Positions 35,342 through 43,855 of a stretch of 64,000 bases of DNA are shown piece by piece. The translations under genes were made by a program, and so were the position numbers. Under the pieces are notes generated by a model, which saw only the letters and a program-made list of their open reading frames with translations, did not search any database and was not told the origin of the DNA. Source of the DNA: CAIUKX01 sp964580965 (lineage in GTDB: Bacteria; Bacteroidota; Bacteroidia; Flavobacteriales_D; Crocinitomicaceae); contig CAZOLZ010000006.1 in the NCBI GenBank assembly GCA_964580965.1, forward strand, positions 1-64,000, in the 5' to 3' direction. How positions within the stretch are numbered: the stretch's first letter is position 1; each line of letters starts with the position of its first letter.

Positions 35342-36682
35342 ATGGATTTTTTAATCAAAGCAGCTCAACTTATTTTATCACTTTCTTTACTCGTTGTACT
35401 TCATGAATTTGGACACTTTATTCCAGCCAAATTATTCAAAACAAGAGTAGAGAAATTTTACTTATTCTTCAATCCTTGGTTTTCTATATTTAAAAAGAAA
35501 ATTGGTGATACAGAGTGGGGTATCGGATGGCTTCCTTTAGGAGGGTTTGTTAAGATCTCAGGAATGGTTGATGAATCAATGGATAAAGAGCAATTAGCTA
35601 AACCAGCTCAGCCATGGGAATTCCGATCAAAACCAGCTTGGCAACGTTTAATCATTATGATTGGTGGTGTTACGGTTAATATTATAACAGCTATTGTAAT
35701 TTATGCCGGTGTAGTTTTTTATTACGGTGAAGAGCAATTAAAACCTGAAGACATGAAGAGTGGACTAGCTATTCACCCTTACTTAAATCAGTTTGGATTG
35801 AAATCAGGAGATAATATTATTGAAATTGATGGTGAAAAGGTTGAAAAAGCTATGGATTTGAATAATGAAATAATGTTACGCGGTAAACGTAACCTTACCG
35901 TTAAGCATGCTAATAATAGTATTTCAAATGTAAACTTACCAGAAGACATTGATTACCAATTATTTGAAAATGGAGCTTTCCCAGCATTTGAATTAAGAAC
36001 AAGAAATTCAACTATTGATTCACTTTTACCTGATAAGACAGCTCTTAAAGCAGGGCTTCAAGTAAATGACAAAATTATTGCAATCAATGAAAATCCGGTT
36101 AACTTTTATGATGACATTAAATCTAATTTATACCAAGCAAAAGGCAAACAAACAAGTGTTTCTATTCTAAGAGGTTTAGACACAATATCAGTTAACTTAA
36201 CTGTTCCTGAAACTGGATTACTTGGATTTATTGTTCAACAAAAATCTTCAGACTTTGTGGATTTTGAAAAAGTACATACTGCTCATTTTGGGTTTGGAGA
36301 AAGTTTTTCAAAAGGAATAAAAAAAGGAATTACTACATTAACAGATTATAAAGCCCAATTCAAATTTGTCTTTACTAAAAAAGGAGCGACTGAAGTAAGT
36401 GGTTTTGCAGGAATTGGAAAATTGTTTCCAAGTACATGGAATTGGCAGTTGTTTTGGTTAAATACCGCTTTTATTTCTATCGCTTTAGCATTTATGAATA
36501 TCTTACCTATCCCTGCATTAGATGGAGGACATGTGGTATTTTTAATTTATGAAATGATAACAGGAAGAGAGGCTCCTCAAAAGATTTTAGAATACGCCCA
36601 ATACGTTGGTTTTGTTTTACTTATTGGACTTACATTATACGTAAACGGATTAGATGTATTTAAATGGTTAACAGGGAGCTAA
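35342..36682 (+). CDS. rseP: RIP metalloprotease RseP (site-2 protease)
   Basis: The 446-residue M50 membrane protease cuts anti-sigma factors or signal-peptide remnants inside the membrane. HEFGH at 21-25 supplies the zinc ligands, and NILPIPALDGGH near residue 385-396 the third ligand. Two PDZ-like segments lie between (about 130-185 and 205-290), as in RseP of Bacteroidota. It forms an operon with the small upstream protein and converges with msrB. Confidence 0.95.
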   Translation: MDFLIKAAQLILSLSLLVVLHEFGHFIPAKLFKTRVEKFYLFFNPWFSIFKKKIGDTEWGIGWLPLGGFVKISGMVDESMDKEQLAKPAQPWEFRSKPAWQRLIIMIGGVTVNIITAIVIYAGVVFYYGEEQLKPEDMKSGLAIHPYLNQFGLKSGDNIIEIDGEKVEKAMDLNNEIMLRGKRNLTVKHANNSISNVNLPEDIDYQLFENGAFPAFELRTRNSTIDSLLPDKTALKAGLQVNDKIIAINENPVNFYDDIKSNLYQAKGKQTSVSILRGLDTISVNLTVPETGLLGFIVQQKSSDFVDFEKVHTAHFGFGESFSKGIKKGITTLTDYKAQFKFVFTKKGATEVSGFAGIGKLFPSTWNWQLFWLNTAFISIALAFMNILPIPALDGGHVVFLIYEMITGREAPQKILEYAQYVGFVLLIGLTLYVNGLDVFKWLTGS

Positions 36683-36706
36683 AAACTCCCTTTAATCTCA
36701 TTTTTA
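36673..36706 (+). terminator. Possible terminator after rseP
   Basis: AGGGAG (36673-36678) and CTCCCT (36686-36691) form a 6-bp stem that includes the rseP stop codon in its loop, followed by a T-rich but interrupted tract. It is weaker than the other terminators in the window. Confidence 0.4.
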
Positions 36707-36714
36707 CTCAACCT

Positions 36715-37086
36715 TTACTTCGATTGGAACTTCAATGAAATTGAATTCACACAATGCCTCGTGTTTTTTGGTGTAAATCCTTCACCCTCAAAAACATGTC
36801 CCAAATGACCTTTACAATTTGAGCATATAATCTCAACTCTTCTTCCATCTGCATCTATGACCCGCTCAACTGCACCCTCAACCTCATCATCAAAAGATGG
36901 CCAACCACAACCAGAGTTAAACTTATCATTAGAATGATACAAAGCCTGTTCACACTGCTTGCATACAAAGTAACCTTGACCTTTAAAATCATTATAAACA
37001 CCCGTAAATGGCATTTCAGTACCTTTTTTCAATATCACTCTTTCCTCCTCTGGAGTTAAGTGATTCCACTCTTCTTTATTCAACAT
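36715..37086 (-). CDS. msrB: Peptide-methionine (R)-S-oxide reductase
   Basis: The 123-residue enzyme repairs methionine-R-sulfoxide in proteins. The catalytic Cys112 lies in RHCVNSISLKF. Zinc is held by Cys42/Cys45 and Cys88/Cys91, and SGCGWPSF (58-65) holds a Cys that can serve in recycling. It has no signal peptide, so it acts in the cytoplasm. A lipoprotein gene lies 2 nt upstream on the same strand. Confidence 0.95.
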   Translation of the reverse strand: MLNKEEWNHLTPEEERVILKKGTEMPFTGVYNDFKGQGYFVCKQCEQALYHSNDKFNSGCGWPSFDDEVEGAVERVIDADGRRVEIICSNCKGHLGHVFEGEGFTPKNTRHCVNSISLKFQSK

Positions 37087-37088
37087 AT

Positions 37089-38540
37089 CTAAAATGGTAA
37101 ATTTTGCAATTGACTTTCAAACTCTTTCAATTCAAAATCAACAACTTGTTTGAGTATGTTTTGATTTTTGTTTTTGAGCTTAACTTTAATTTCTCCACCT
37201 TCAACATTCCAATCAAAATTAACAGACTCAACTAATTCTATCAGTTTAGTTCCACCTTCAAGTTGAAAAGAAGCTAAGTCTAAATCTTTGAAATTCATAA
37301 ACCCAGAAATAGAATTCTCTCCAAAAGCATTACAATCTTCAGGTAGTTTAAGTTGACCACCATTTGGCGCATACTTTGATGATGAATAACAAGAAACTCC
37401 TTGCTTATCAATCGTCAATTTCATTCCTCCTTGCTCTACAAAACCTTTGGCCATTTCTGCCAATGGAAATCCTTGTTTTCCTAATCCTAAATAAGCATTA
37501 AAACTAGGTTCTATCGAGCCATGCTCAGTAGGTTCTCCAAAAACAACAACACCCAATTGACCAGTTATCAAAGAAGATAAACCATTTGCTCCTGACATCA
37601 CCATTGCCATTTGAAAAGGTCCTCCAACCTCTTCCCCAACTTGTTTAATAAGGTTTGGCGCATATTTGTCTAGAAATTGTTGTACTTTTTCCATATCTAA
37701 ATTGATAGATAATCCTATTCTTGCTTCACCTTGACCTAAAGATTTTAAAACACTCTTATGCTCATCTTTTTTGAAAAAATAAGACTCTTTCAATTTATCT
37801 GAAAAAAAATTCATATTAGTAATTCTCAACTCCCCTTTTTCAAAATGAACAGCTAATTGTCCATAGCTATCTTTAACCATTTCCAAAACCTCACTTTTTG
37901 TATTTTCATCTAAATCTTCAAGACTAGTTTCTGATGTTTGATATGCCTTTTCTAAGTCGTACCCTATTAAAATATCACCTTCAGAAGCTAAAATATTACC
38001 ATATTTTGAATTAACTTCCCCCCTTCCAACACTTTCAAATTTTGATTTGAATAATTGACTAATTTCAGTCCTATTATTTGAATCTAAAACAAGAATTGCC
38101 ATATTACCGTGAACACCTATTGAAACATCATCAATTTTTGTATATGAAAATCCATCTTTTTCATCAAAATCATACCCTTTAGTCATTAGAAATGAAACTA
38201 ATGAGTCTGCATTTTTAACTTCTAAATAAACATTTGTAGAAGTAGGTTGACCACTATAATCAAATGGCCCAGAAATTGAAAAATAAATTGGAGTACTCAT
38301 TTCCACCTGTCTTTCAAATTCAGCAATTACAGATGAAATAACAACTCCAAACTTAGGAATACTTTGATATTCAGCCTTCCCCAAAATTTCAGCATAATTA
38401 ACCTTTCCAAACAGAGCTAAATCGTCTTGTTGACTTAATAAGGTTAACACATCATTTTCAAATGAATTTTTAGAATCATTTTTACATGAAGATAGAACTA
38501 TAACTCCTGATACTAGGACTAGATAAATTAATGCTTTCAT
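37089..38540 (-). CDS. Large lipoprotein, possibly DUF4836-like
   Basis: I chose the start at 38540, which gives a lipoprotein signal (MKALIYLVLVSGVIVLSSC, Cys19). The frame is open to 38627, but the 29 extra residues hide the signal. The 483-residue protein has a repeated alpha/beta plan, with substrate-like domains beginning NDVLTLLSQQDDLALFG and later EARIGLSINLDMEKVQQFL. The fold resembles DUF4836-type lipoproteins, though distantly. No enzymatic motif is visible. It sits just upstream of msrB. Confidence 0.65.
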   Translation of the reverse strand: MKALIYLVLVSGVIVLSSCKNDSKNSFENDVLTLLSQQDDLALFGKVNYAEILGKAEYQSIPKFGVVISSVIAEFERQVEMSTPIYFSISGPFDYSGQPTSTNVYLEVKNADSLVSFLMTKGYDFDEKDGFSYTKIDDVSIGVHGNMAILVLDSNNRTEISQLFKSKFESVGRGEVNSKYGNILASEGDILIGYDLEKAYQTSETSLEDLDENTKSEVLEMVKDSYGQLAVHFEKGELRITNMNFFSDKLKESYFFKKDEHKSVLKSLGQGEARIGLSINLDMEKVQQFLDKYAPNLIKQVGEEVGGPFQMAMVMSGANGLSSLITGQLGVVVFGEPTEHGSIEPSFNAYLGLGKQGFPLAEMAKGFVEQGGMKLTIDKQGVSCYSSSKYAPNGGQLKLPEDCNAFGENSISGFMNFKDLDLASFQLEGGTKLIELVESVNFDWNVEGGEIKVKLKNKNQNILKQVVDFELKEFESQLQNLPF

Positions 38541-38747
38541 ACCATTTTTATTTAAACATAAAAATACAAAACATAAATCATACCAACTTAAATAGTTAAT
38601 TTTAATTTTATTAGTAGTAAAATACATATTTTGCTAATTTAATGTGAAAGCAAAAGAATATTCGAACTCAGGTTATTAAAACAAAAAAAGATAAATAAAA
38701 TTATGAATATTTGTAAAACATATTTCCTGAGCTTGTAACTTTGAGTT

Positions 38748-39314
38748 ATGCATTTTGTAGAACCATATTTTAATTGGAGAAATTATCATATTTCATCAGA
38801 AGATCCAGCATCGCCATTTTACGGACATGAATACAGTGAATTTGAATTTGAACATTCTGTATACAACTTTTGTATTCATCCTCAATGGGACTCAATAGGC
38901 TCCCCTACATTATTCATAAAAATACTTTTCGTTGAATACAACGAGGGGTATGCCATTATTGAAATGATTGGAGAATGGAATGATGCTATTGAAAATGATA
39001 TCATGACCTTGAAAAGAGATATCATTGAAGAGTTGATTCGTGAAGGAATTAACAAATTCATTCTTATTGGAGAAAACGTACTTAATTTTCACTATTCCGA
39101 CGATTGTTATTATGAAGAATGGTTTGAAGACATTGAAGATGGATGGATTGCTGGTATTAATTTTCACGAGCACGTGACAAATGAATTCAAAAATGCAAAT
39201 ATTGATGAATACATAGCAATTGGAGGTGAATTAGAAGAGTTAGACTGGAGAACTTATACTCCTTTCCAATTTTACAAAAAAGTTAATCAAATTATTAATC
39301 GAAGATTAGATTAA
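38748..39314 (+). CDS. Conserved hypothetical protein, cytoplasmic
   Basis: The 188-residue protein has no signal peptide and many acidic and aromatic residues (FNWRNYHISSEDPASPFYG, YSDDCYYEEWFEDIEDGWIAGINFHEH). I recognise the pattern as a conserved Bacteroidota protein but know no function. TAACTTTG at 38736-38743 matches the -7 consensus and leaves 4 nt to the ATG, which suggests a leaderless mRNA; the nearest TTG is 22 nt upstream. It converges with the next gene. Confidence 0.65.
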   Translation: MHFVEPYFNWRNYHISSEDPASPFYGHEYSEFEFEHSVYNFCIHPQWDSIGSPTLFIKILFVEYNEGYAIIEMIGEWNDAIENDIMTLKRDIIEELIREGINKFILIGENVLNFHYSDDCYYEEWFEDIEDGWIAGINFHEHVTNEFKNANIDEYIAIGGELEELDWRTYTPFQFYKKVNQIINRRLD

Positions 39315-39323
39315 CATCCTCAA

Positions 39324-39716
39324 TTAAGGCCTAAAAATAGGTTTTAAACTATACCAAATAACAATTGGAAAAAAGTGTAAAACCATTGCATACGTCGGGA
39401 AAATCAACGTTAAATATTCATCAAAATCAAGCGGTAATTTATAAAGCATAGGTAAAGCCAATGATGCAAATGTAATTGTTGCAAATAAAAAACTAAAAAT
39501 AACCTCTCCTGCTTTTGGTAAAAAATTCTTTGATAAAGTATAACCCAATGAAGCTAAAACTGAACTAAACATACAAGCCCCTACGACATTTGATACCGAA
39601 AAAATTGAAGAGAAATCATACATGAATTCATCTTTTAATAAATCTACATATAAAAAGGCTAATAAGCTTGAGAATAGCCCTGCAGAAATTCCATGAAAAA
39701 ATGATTTTTTAAACAT
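39324..39716 (-). CDS. Four-helix membrane protein downstream of yceI
   Basis: The 130-residue protein has four predicted membrane segments (about 8-26, 40-62, 72-92 and 102-125). No family is recognised. It lies 1 nt after the YceI-family gene on the same strand and so probably belongs to the cluster with the cytochrome c lipoprotein and the DUF5777 barrel. Confidence 0.65.
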   Translation of the reverse strand: MFKKSFFHGISAGLFSSLLAFLYVDLLKDEFMYDFSSIFSVSNVVGACMFSSVLASLGYTLSKNFLPKAGEVIFSFLFATITFASLALPMLYKLPLDFDEYLTLIFPTYAMVLHFFPIVIWYSLKPIFRP

Positions 39717-39717
39717 C

Positions 39718-40257
39718 TTATTTTTTTATTACTGGTACATTAAATTGAATTTTTAATATGTCTGGAACTGCAGCACTTTTACTACCGATTTTATAAGTTC
39801 CTCTCTTAACATAAAAAGTTCCAGAAAAACTAGCTGAAGAACCATCTTGTTTAAAGGTTGTCGGAATCTTTATTGTTTTTGTTACTCCTTTCATCTTTAA
39901 AGCACCTATGATATTGTAACCTTTATCTGTTTTCTCAATTTTTGATGAAACAAACTTAATTTCTGGATGTGATCCCGCATCAAACCATTCTGCTGTTTGT
40001 GCCTTTTTATTCATCATTCCATTACCAGTACTTATTGAGGCAACTTTAATTTTCAAGTCAAATTTAGATGTAGAAAGTGAAGCTGGATCAAAATCTATAT
40101 CGCCATAAAAAGTCTTAAAAATCCCTGTTGGATCTTTACTTATGAATTTGATTGAATATCCATCTTTAATTTCCCATGATTGATTAGGTATCATTGAAAA
40201 AGCTGAGAACACTAGAATAAGTAAAGCTCCTAACCAATAAACATTAATTTTTTTCAT
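39718..40257 (-). CDS. YceI-family periplasmic protein
   Basis: The 179-residue protein has a signal peptide (about 1-22) and the YceI lipocalin-like barrel: WEIKDGYSIKFISKD, FYGDIDFDPASLSTSKFDLKIKVASISTGN, HPEIKFVSSKIEK, and KTIKIPTTFKQDG. Members bind isoprenoids such as polyprenol or quinone. Association with a c-type cytochrome gene 22 nt upstream suggests a link to quinone or electron transfer; this is an inference. Confidence 0.9.
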   Translation of the reverse strand: MKKINVYWLGALLILVFSAFSMIPNQSWEIKDGYSIKFISKDPTGIFKTFYGDIDFDPASLSTSKFDLKIKVASISTGNGMMNKKAQTAEWFDAGSHPEIKFVSSKIEKTDKGYNIIGALKMKGVTKTIKIPTTFKQDGSSASFSGTFYVKRGTYKIGSKSAAVPDILKIQFNVPVIKK

Positions 40258-40290
40258 TTTAATTTAATTTAATTTTAATTTAATTTTTTA
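40257..40290. repeat. Short ATTTA-type tandem repeat between yceI and the cytochrome gene
   Basis: Several AATTT/TTTAA units repeat in a row across the start of yceI and the stop of the cytochrome gene. Low-complexity AT sequence of this kind may slip in replication, but the unit copies are imperfect. Confidence 0.35.
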
Positions 40291-40666
40291 CTCTTCCTTG
40301 ATTAATCCAACACTGGAATTGTTGAATTATACTATCTGCTAGTTTTGGAGCCCCTTGAGGCATATAACCACTTTGAATTGAACTTAAAACAGCTGAAGCA
40401 TTACTCGATACTTCAGTATGATTCGTCAAATCAGGTGGGAATCCTGTATTACTTCCAGAGTGACAAGAAATACAATTGTCATTTAACAGCGATTCAATTT
40501 GAATTGAATAATAAATTGTATCAGGGCAATCACTTGAGATAATGATATCATCTGCTGGTGTAGGAGCTAAAGCTTTATCTTTATCACAAGCATAAATTAA
40601 CATAATTAAGCAACAGTTAATTATAACATTTTTAAAGATATTTATTCCCTTTTTTGTCATACACAT
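40280..40666 (-). CDS. c-type cytochrome lipoprotein, mono-haem
   Basis: The 128-residue protein has a lipoprotein signal with Cys27 (LIMLIYAC), followed by DKDKALAP. A CXXCH haem site, CISCH, lies at 65-69, and a possible distal Met lies in GYMPQGAPKL (about 105). This layout, with one haem and a C-terminal helix ending in WINQGRVKN, is common for small Bacteroidota cytochromes. It should carry electrons at a membrane surface. It is placed between a DUF5777 barrel and YceI. Confidence 0.85.
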   Translation of the reverse strand: MCMTKKGINIFKNVIINCCLIMLIYACDKDKALAPTPADDIIISSDCPDTIYYSIQIESLLNDNCISCHSGSNTGFPPDLTNHTEVSSNASAVLSSIQSGYMPQGAPKLADSIIQQFQCWINQGRVKN

Positions 40667-40696
40667 AATATAAGTTTGAATCTAAATTTTCAGCTT

Positions 40697-41605
40697 TTAT
40701 TCTTTAACATATTTTCTACTTATACAAAAACCTAATCTAAATGCTCCATTTAGCCAATTTTGATAAGTATAAGGAATATATTGAACATCTCCAAACCCTG
40801 TTGCATTTGTAATATTCAGAGTAAAAACATGTCCGAAAGTACTCCACTCCACTGCAAATCCGAGACTATTTAAAGTTGATGTTCTAACATCGTTTCCATT
40901 CATATTATGAAAATATTCCAGCATTATTCCCCATCTCGAATTTATTGCATATCGTAAAGCTCCACCCAGAGAAAATAAAGCATTCACATCATTCGAAGCT
41001 ACAAAATTTCGATACACGAAAGTTGGCATCAAACAAAAACTCAATTTTGAACCAAACTTTTTAGCCAAATTTAACTGAGTAGAATAAGCAAATCGATTCG
41101 AATATTTAGGAAAGCTTGCCACAGATGTCGAATCTGTATTTGCTTTCATGTATGTGTAATAAGCACTCCCTATTATCGTTGCAGATATAGGTATTGTGTT
41201 GGTCTGTTGAATTAAACGATATTTCACAAAACCATCTATCAACGATTTATAAGGTGAACCTTCATTCCCTAGCCCTGCTGTTCCTTTACTCCTTCCTACC
41301 CCCAACATAATATCATTTGTTAATCCGTACTCAAAAGCAAATCGAATATCTGTTGAATTATCAAATCCAAAAAAAGTTTGAACACCACCATTTGTTCCAG
41401 CGACATCTCCAAACTTATGCTCTATCCTAAACTCTAAAACACCCTTATTTAATATCTCTACGGAATGACTATTGATAATTCTCGTGCTCGCAAAATTTTC
41501 AACTAAACTATTTTCAAACTCTAAAGCTAATGAATCAACTTCCTCTTGAGATTGAACAGTATAAAAAAAGAAAAAACAAATCAAACTTATTAAAACCTTC
41601 TTCAT
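40697..41605 (-). CDS. DUF5777-family outer-membrane beta-barrel
   Basis: The 302-residue protein has a signal peptide (about 1-19, FYTVQSQ) and the DUF5777 pattern: STRIINSHSVEILNKGVLEFRIEHKFGD, then alternating strands and short turns. It should be an outer-membrane barrel of unknown function. It heads the cluster cytochrome c / YceI / membrane protein. A 24-bp near-palindrome lies 67 nt upstream. Confidence 0.85.
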   Translation of the reverse strand: MKKVLISLICFFFFYTVQSQEEVDSLALEFENSLVENFASTRIINSHSVEILNKGVLEFRIEHKFGDVAGTNGGVQTFFGFDNSTDIRFAFEYGLTNDIMLGVGRSKGTAGLGNEGSPYKSLIDGFVKYRLIQQTNTIPISATIIGSAYYTYMKANTDSTSVASFPKYSNRFAYSTQLNLAKKFGSKLSFCLMPTFVYRNFVASNDVNALFSLGGALRYAINSRWGIMLEYFHNMNGNDVRTSTLNSLGFAVEWSTFGHVFTLNITNATGFGDVQYIPYTYQNWLNGAFRLGFCISRKYVKE

Positions 41606-41672
41606 CGCTTCAATTTTCGTTAATACCTAAAAGTAAGAAAATTATTACCAATATTAGAAATTTAAACCTTAC

Positions 41673-41696
41673 AAATAAATACCCGGGTATATATTT
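41673..41696. promoter_or_regulatory. Near-perfect 24-bp palindrome, candidate operator
   Basis: The core ATACCCGGGTAT is a 12-bp perfect palindrome; the symmetry extends to 12 bp on each side with one mismatch (pair 41678/41691). It lies between divergent DUF5777 (start 41605) and the folate cyclo-ligase (start 41787). In this AT-rich background a CCCGGG core is unusual. Confidence 0.45.
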
Positions 41697-41786
41697 AACA
41701 TTTATTTAACTTTAACTTAGTATGAATAATAGTAATAATAACCGAAGTTTAAATAAACAAGATTATTTTATAAATTAGCATTAAAA

Positions 41787-42353
41787 ATGTTCAAAGAAGA
41801 AGCTCGATCTTATTTTCAAAGCCTGCGTGAAAAAATCACTACTGAAGAAATTGATTTATTATCAAAAAAAATTCATTCAAATTTGATCAGTAATATTGAC
41901 ATCAAGCAGAAACGAATCAGCATATTCCTTCCAATTCAAGAGAAAAAAGAAATTAACACTTTTCAACTATTAGAAAAGTTCAAAAACACAAAAACAACCT
42001 TTGCTGCACCAGTTTCAAACTTTAAAAAGAAAAGCTTAAAACATATCATAATAGATTTTACACCTGAGCAAATCAGAAAAAATAAATTCAACATTCCCGA
42101 ACCAACTTACGGTGAAGAAATTCTTTCATCTGAATTTGATATTGTACTCATACCTTTAATCACTTTCGATAAAAAAGGTAATCGTGTGGGGTATGGAATG
42201 GGATTCTACGATAGGTTTTTAGCTAAATGCAAAAAAGGATGTCTATTTATAGGATTGTCAATATTTGAACAAATCGACCAAATTGTTGATGTGAACAACT
42301 ATGACATCCCTTTAAATTACGTTATAACTCCCGATAAAATTTACAAATTTTAA
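41787..42353 (+). CDS. 5-Formyltetrahydrofolate cyclo-ligase
   Basis: The 188-residue enzyme converts 5-formyl-THF to 5,10-methenyl-THF with ATP. The N-terminal helix KEEARSYFQSLREKIT and the phosphate-binding motif GNRVGYGMGFYDRFL near residue 133-147 mark the family, along with VLIPLITFDKKG. The length is usual. The gene is divergent from the DUF5777 cluster. Confidence 0.92.
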   Translation: MFKEEARSYFQSLREKITTEEIDLLSKKIHSNLISNIDIKQKRISIFLPIQEKKEINTFQLLEKFKNTKTTFAAPVSNFKKKSLKHIIIDFTPEQIRKNKFNIPEPTYGEEILSSEFDIVLIPLITFDKKGNRVGYGMGFYDRFLAKCKKGCLFIGLSIFEQIDQIVDVNNYDIPLNYVITPDKIYKF

Positions 42354-42445
42354 ACCATATAAAACTATTCAAAAGTGCTCATAATCAACAAAAAGTAACC
42401 TTTTCTCATAAAATTCGTTAAAGAACGGTACTTGAATTAAGATAT

Positions 42446-43006
42446 ATGCATATTTTAATAAAAATACTGTTTATCACAAGTTTAGTTATAACTAGCTCTT
42501 TTGTTATGGTTAACAAGCCTCATGCTGAGTTTGGTGTTAAAGTATCATATCAATCTACAGGAGAAATAACATCCTTCATTGCCTACATTGATAATGGTAG
42601 AACACATGCACACCTCAAATATTTATCAAAAAATGAATTTATAAAAATTGCTTCTGGTCATTGGCCAAGTATCTATAATCCCAATAGAATCAATCATTTT
42701 GAAAAAAACAATTTACTTTGTGGCGTTTTAAAAGATTCATTTACACTCAAAGATTATTCATATTGCATCCCTATAGATTCTCTTTGGAAACTTCACTATG
42801 AAAGACATCCTATCGATATTACAAATGGAGAAGGTTGGAGTAATAAACAATTCAATCCATCATTAAAACAAGAGTTATTTCTATATCAAAATTATAATAT
42901 ACGTAAAATTGATGGTGATTATTTCAAAGACACTAATTTATGGAAAATCTTAAAAGATGTAACAAACCCAAAATGGATCGAAGACTATAAAAAGCTCAAA
43001 GACTGA
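42446..43006 (+). CDS. Secreted hypothetical protein
   Basis: The 186-residue protein has a signal-like hydrophobic N terminus (about 3-21). I see no known domain. Aromatic and His residues are frequent (SGHWPSIYNPNRINHFEK). Two Cys (CGVLK, YCIPID) may form a disulfide. It lies between the folate cyclo-ligase and clpP without clear operon links. Confidence 0.6.
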   Translation: MHILIKILFITSLVITSSFVMVNKPHAEFGVKVSYQSTGEITSFIAYIDNGRTHAHLKYLSKNEFIKIASGHWPSIYNPNRINHFEKNNLLCGVLKDSFTLKDYSYCIPIDSLWKLHYERHPIDITNGEGWSNKQFNPSLKQELFLYQNYNIRKIDGDYFKDTNLWKILKDVTNPKWIEDYKKLKD

Positions 43007-43121
43007 CCCAAAAACGTTTTTTTTATTTTAAAAGTTAATTGTTTATAAAACTTATTGATTTTTGTTCGTTGTTAAAGAGATTGCAATTATCTTTACACCT
43101 ACAAGAAATAAAATAAGATTT

Positions 43122-43790
43122 ATGTTTAATAACGACGAATTTAAAAAATATGCAACTAAGCACATGGGGTTAAGCAGTATGCATGTTGAACACTTTATTG
43201 AATCATCAGTTACTCCATACATCATTGAAGAACGTCAACTTAACATGACTCAAATGGATGTTTTCTCAAGATTAATGATGGATAGAATCATTTTCTTAGG
43301 GACAGGAATCAATGATCAAGTTGCAAATATTATCAACGCTCAACTTTTATTTTTAGAGTCTGTTGATGCTAAAAAAGATATTCAAATTTATATCAACTCT
43401 CCAGGTGGTTCAGTTTATGCTGGATTAGGAATTTATGATACTATGCAATACATCAAACCTGATGTTGCTACTATTTGTACAGGTATGGCTGCTTCAATGG
43501 GAGCTGTATTAATGTGTGCAGGAGCAGAAGGTAAGAGGACAGCATTAAAACACTCTAGAGTAATGATTCACCAACCATTAGGAGGTGCACAGGGACAAGC
43601 TTCAGATATCGAGATTACTGCTAGAGAAATTCAAAAGCTTAAAAAAGAGTTATACGAAATCATTGCCGGTCACTCAAATCAACCATTTGATAAAGTTTGG
43701 GCTGATTCTGATCGTGATTATTGGATGACTGCTGACGAAGCTAAAGAATATGGAATGGTAGACGAAGTTTTACTTAGAAAGAATAGCTAA
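43122..43790 (+). CDS. clpP: ATP-dependent Clp protease proteolytic subunit
   Basis: I chose the start at 43122 (MFNNDEFKKYATKHMG), which gives a 222-residue protein; the open frame extends to 43062 with non-conserved residues. ClpP is a serine peptidase that forms a double heptamer. The catalytic Ser is in TGMAASMGAVLM and the His in SRVMIHQPLGGAQGQASDIEI. It precedes clpX, with a hairpin between them. Confidence 0.96.
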   Translation: MFNNDEFKKYATKHMGLSSMHVEHFIESSVTPYIIEERQLNMTQMDVFSRLMMDRIIFLGTGINDQVANIINAQLLFLESVDAKKDIQIYINSPGGSVYAGLGIYDTMQYIKPDVATICTGMAASMGAVLMCAGAEGKRTALKHSRVMIHQPLGGAQGQASDIEITAREIQKLKKELYEIIAGHSNQPFDKVWADSDRDYWMTADEAKEYGMVDEVLLRKNS

Positions 43791-43813
43791 GGCTAATTTA
43801 TTTAAAAATTTAT

Positions 43814-43844
43814 AAGGTCATTTATTGATTAAGTGACCTTTTTT
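43814..43844 (+). terminator. Hairpin between clpP and clpX
   Basis: AAGGTCA (43814-43820) and TGACCTT (43834-43840) form a 7-bp stem around a 13-nt loop followed by a T-run. It may stop or reduce transcription before clpX at 43856. Confidence 0.7.
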
Positions 43845-43855
43845 CAATTTACACA

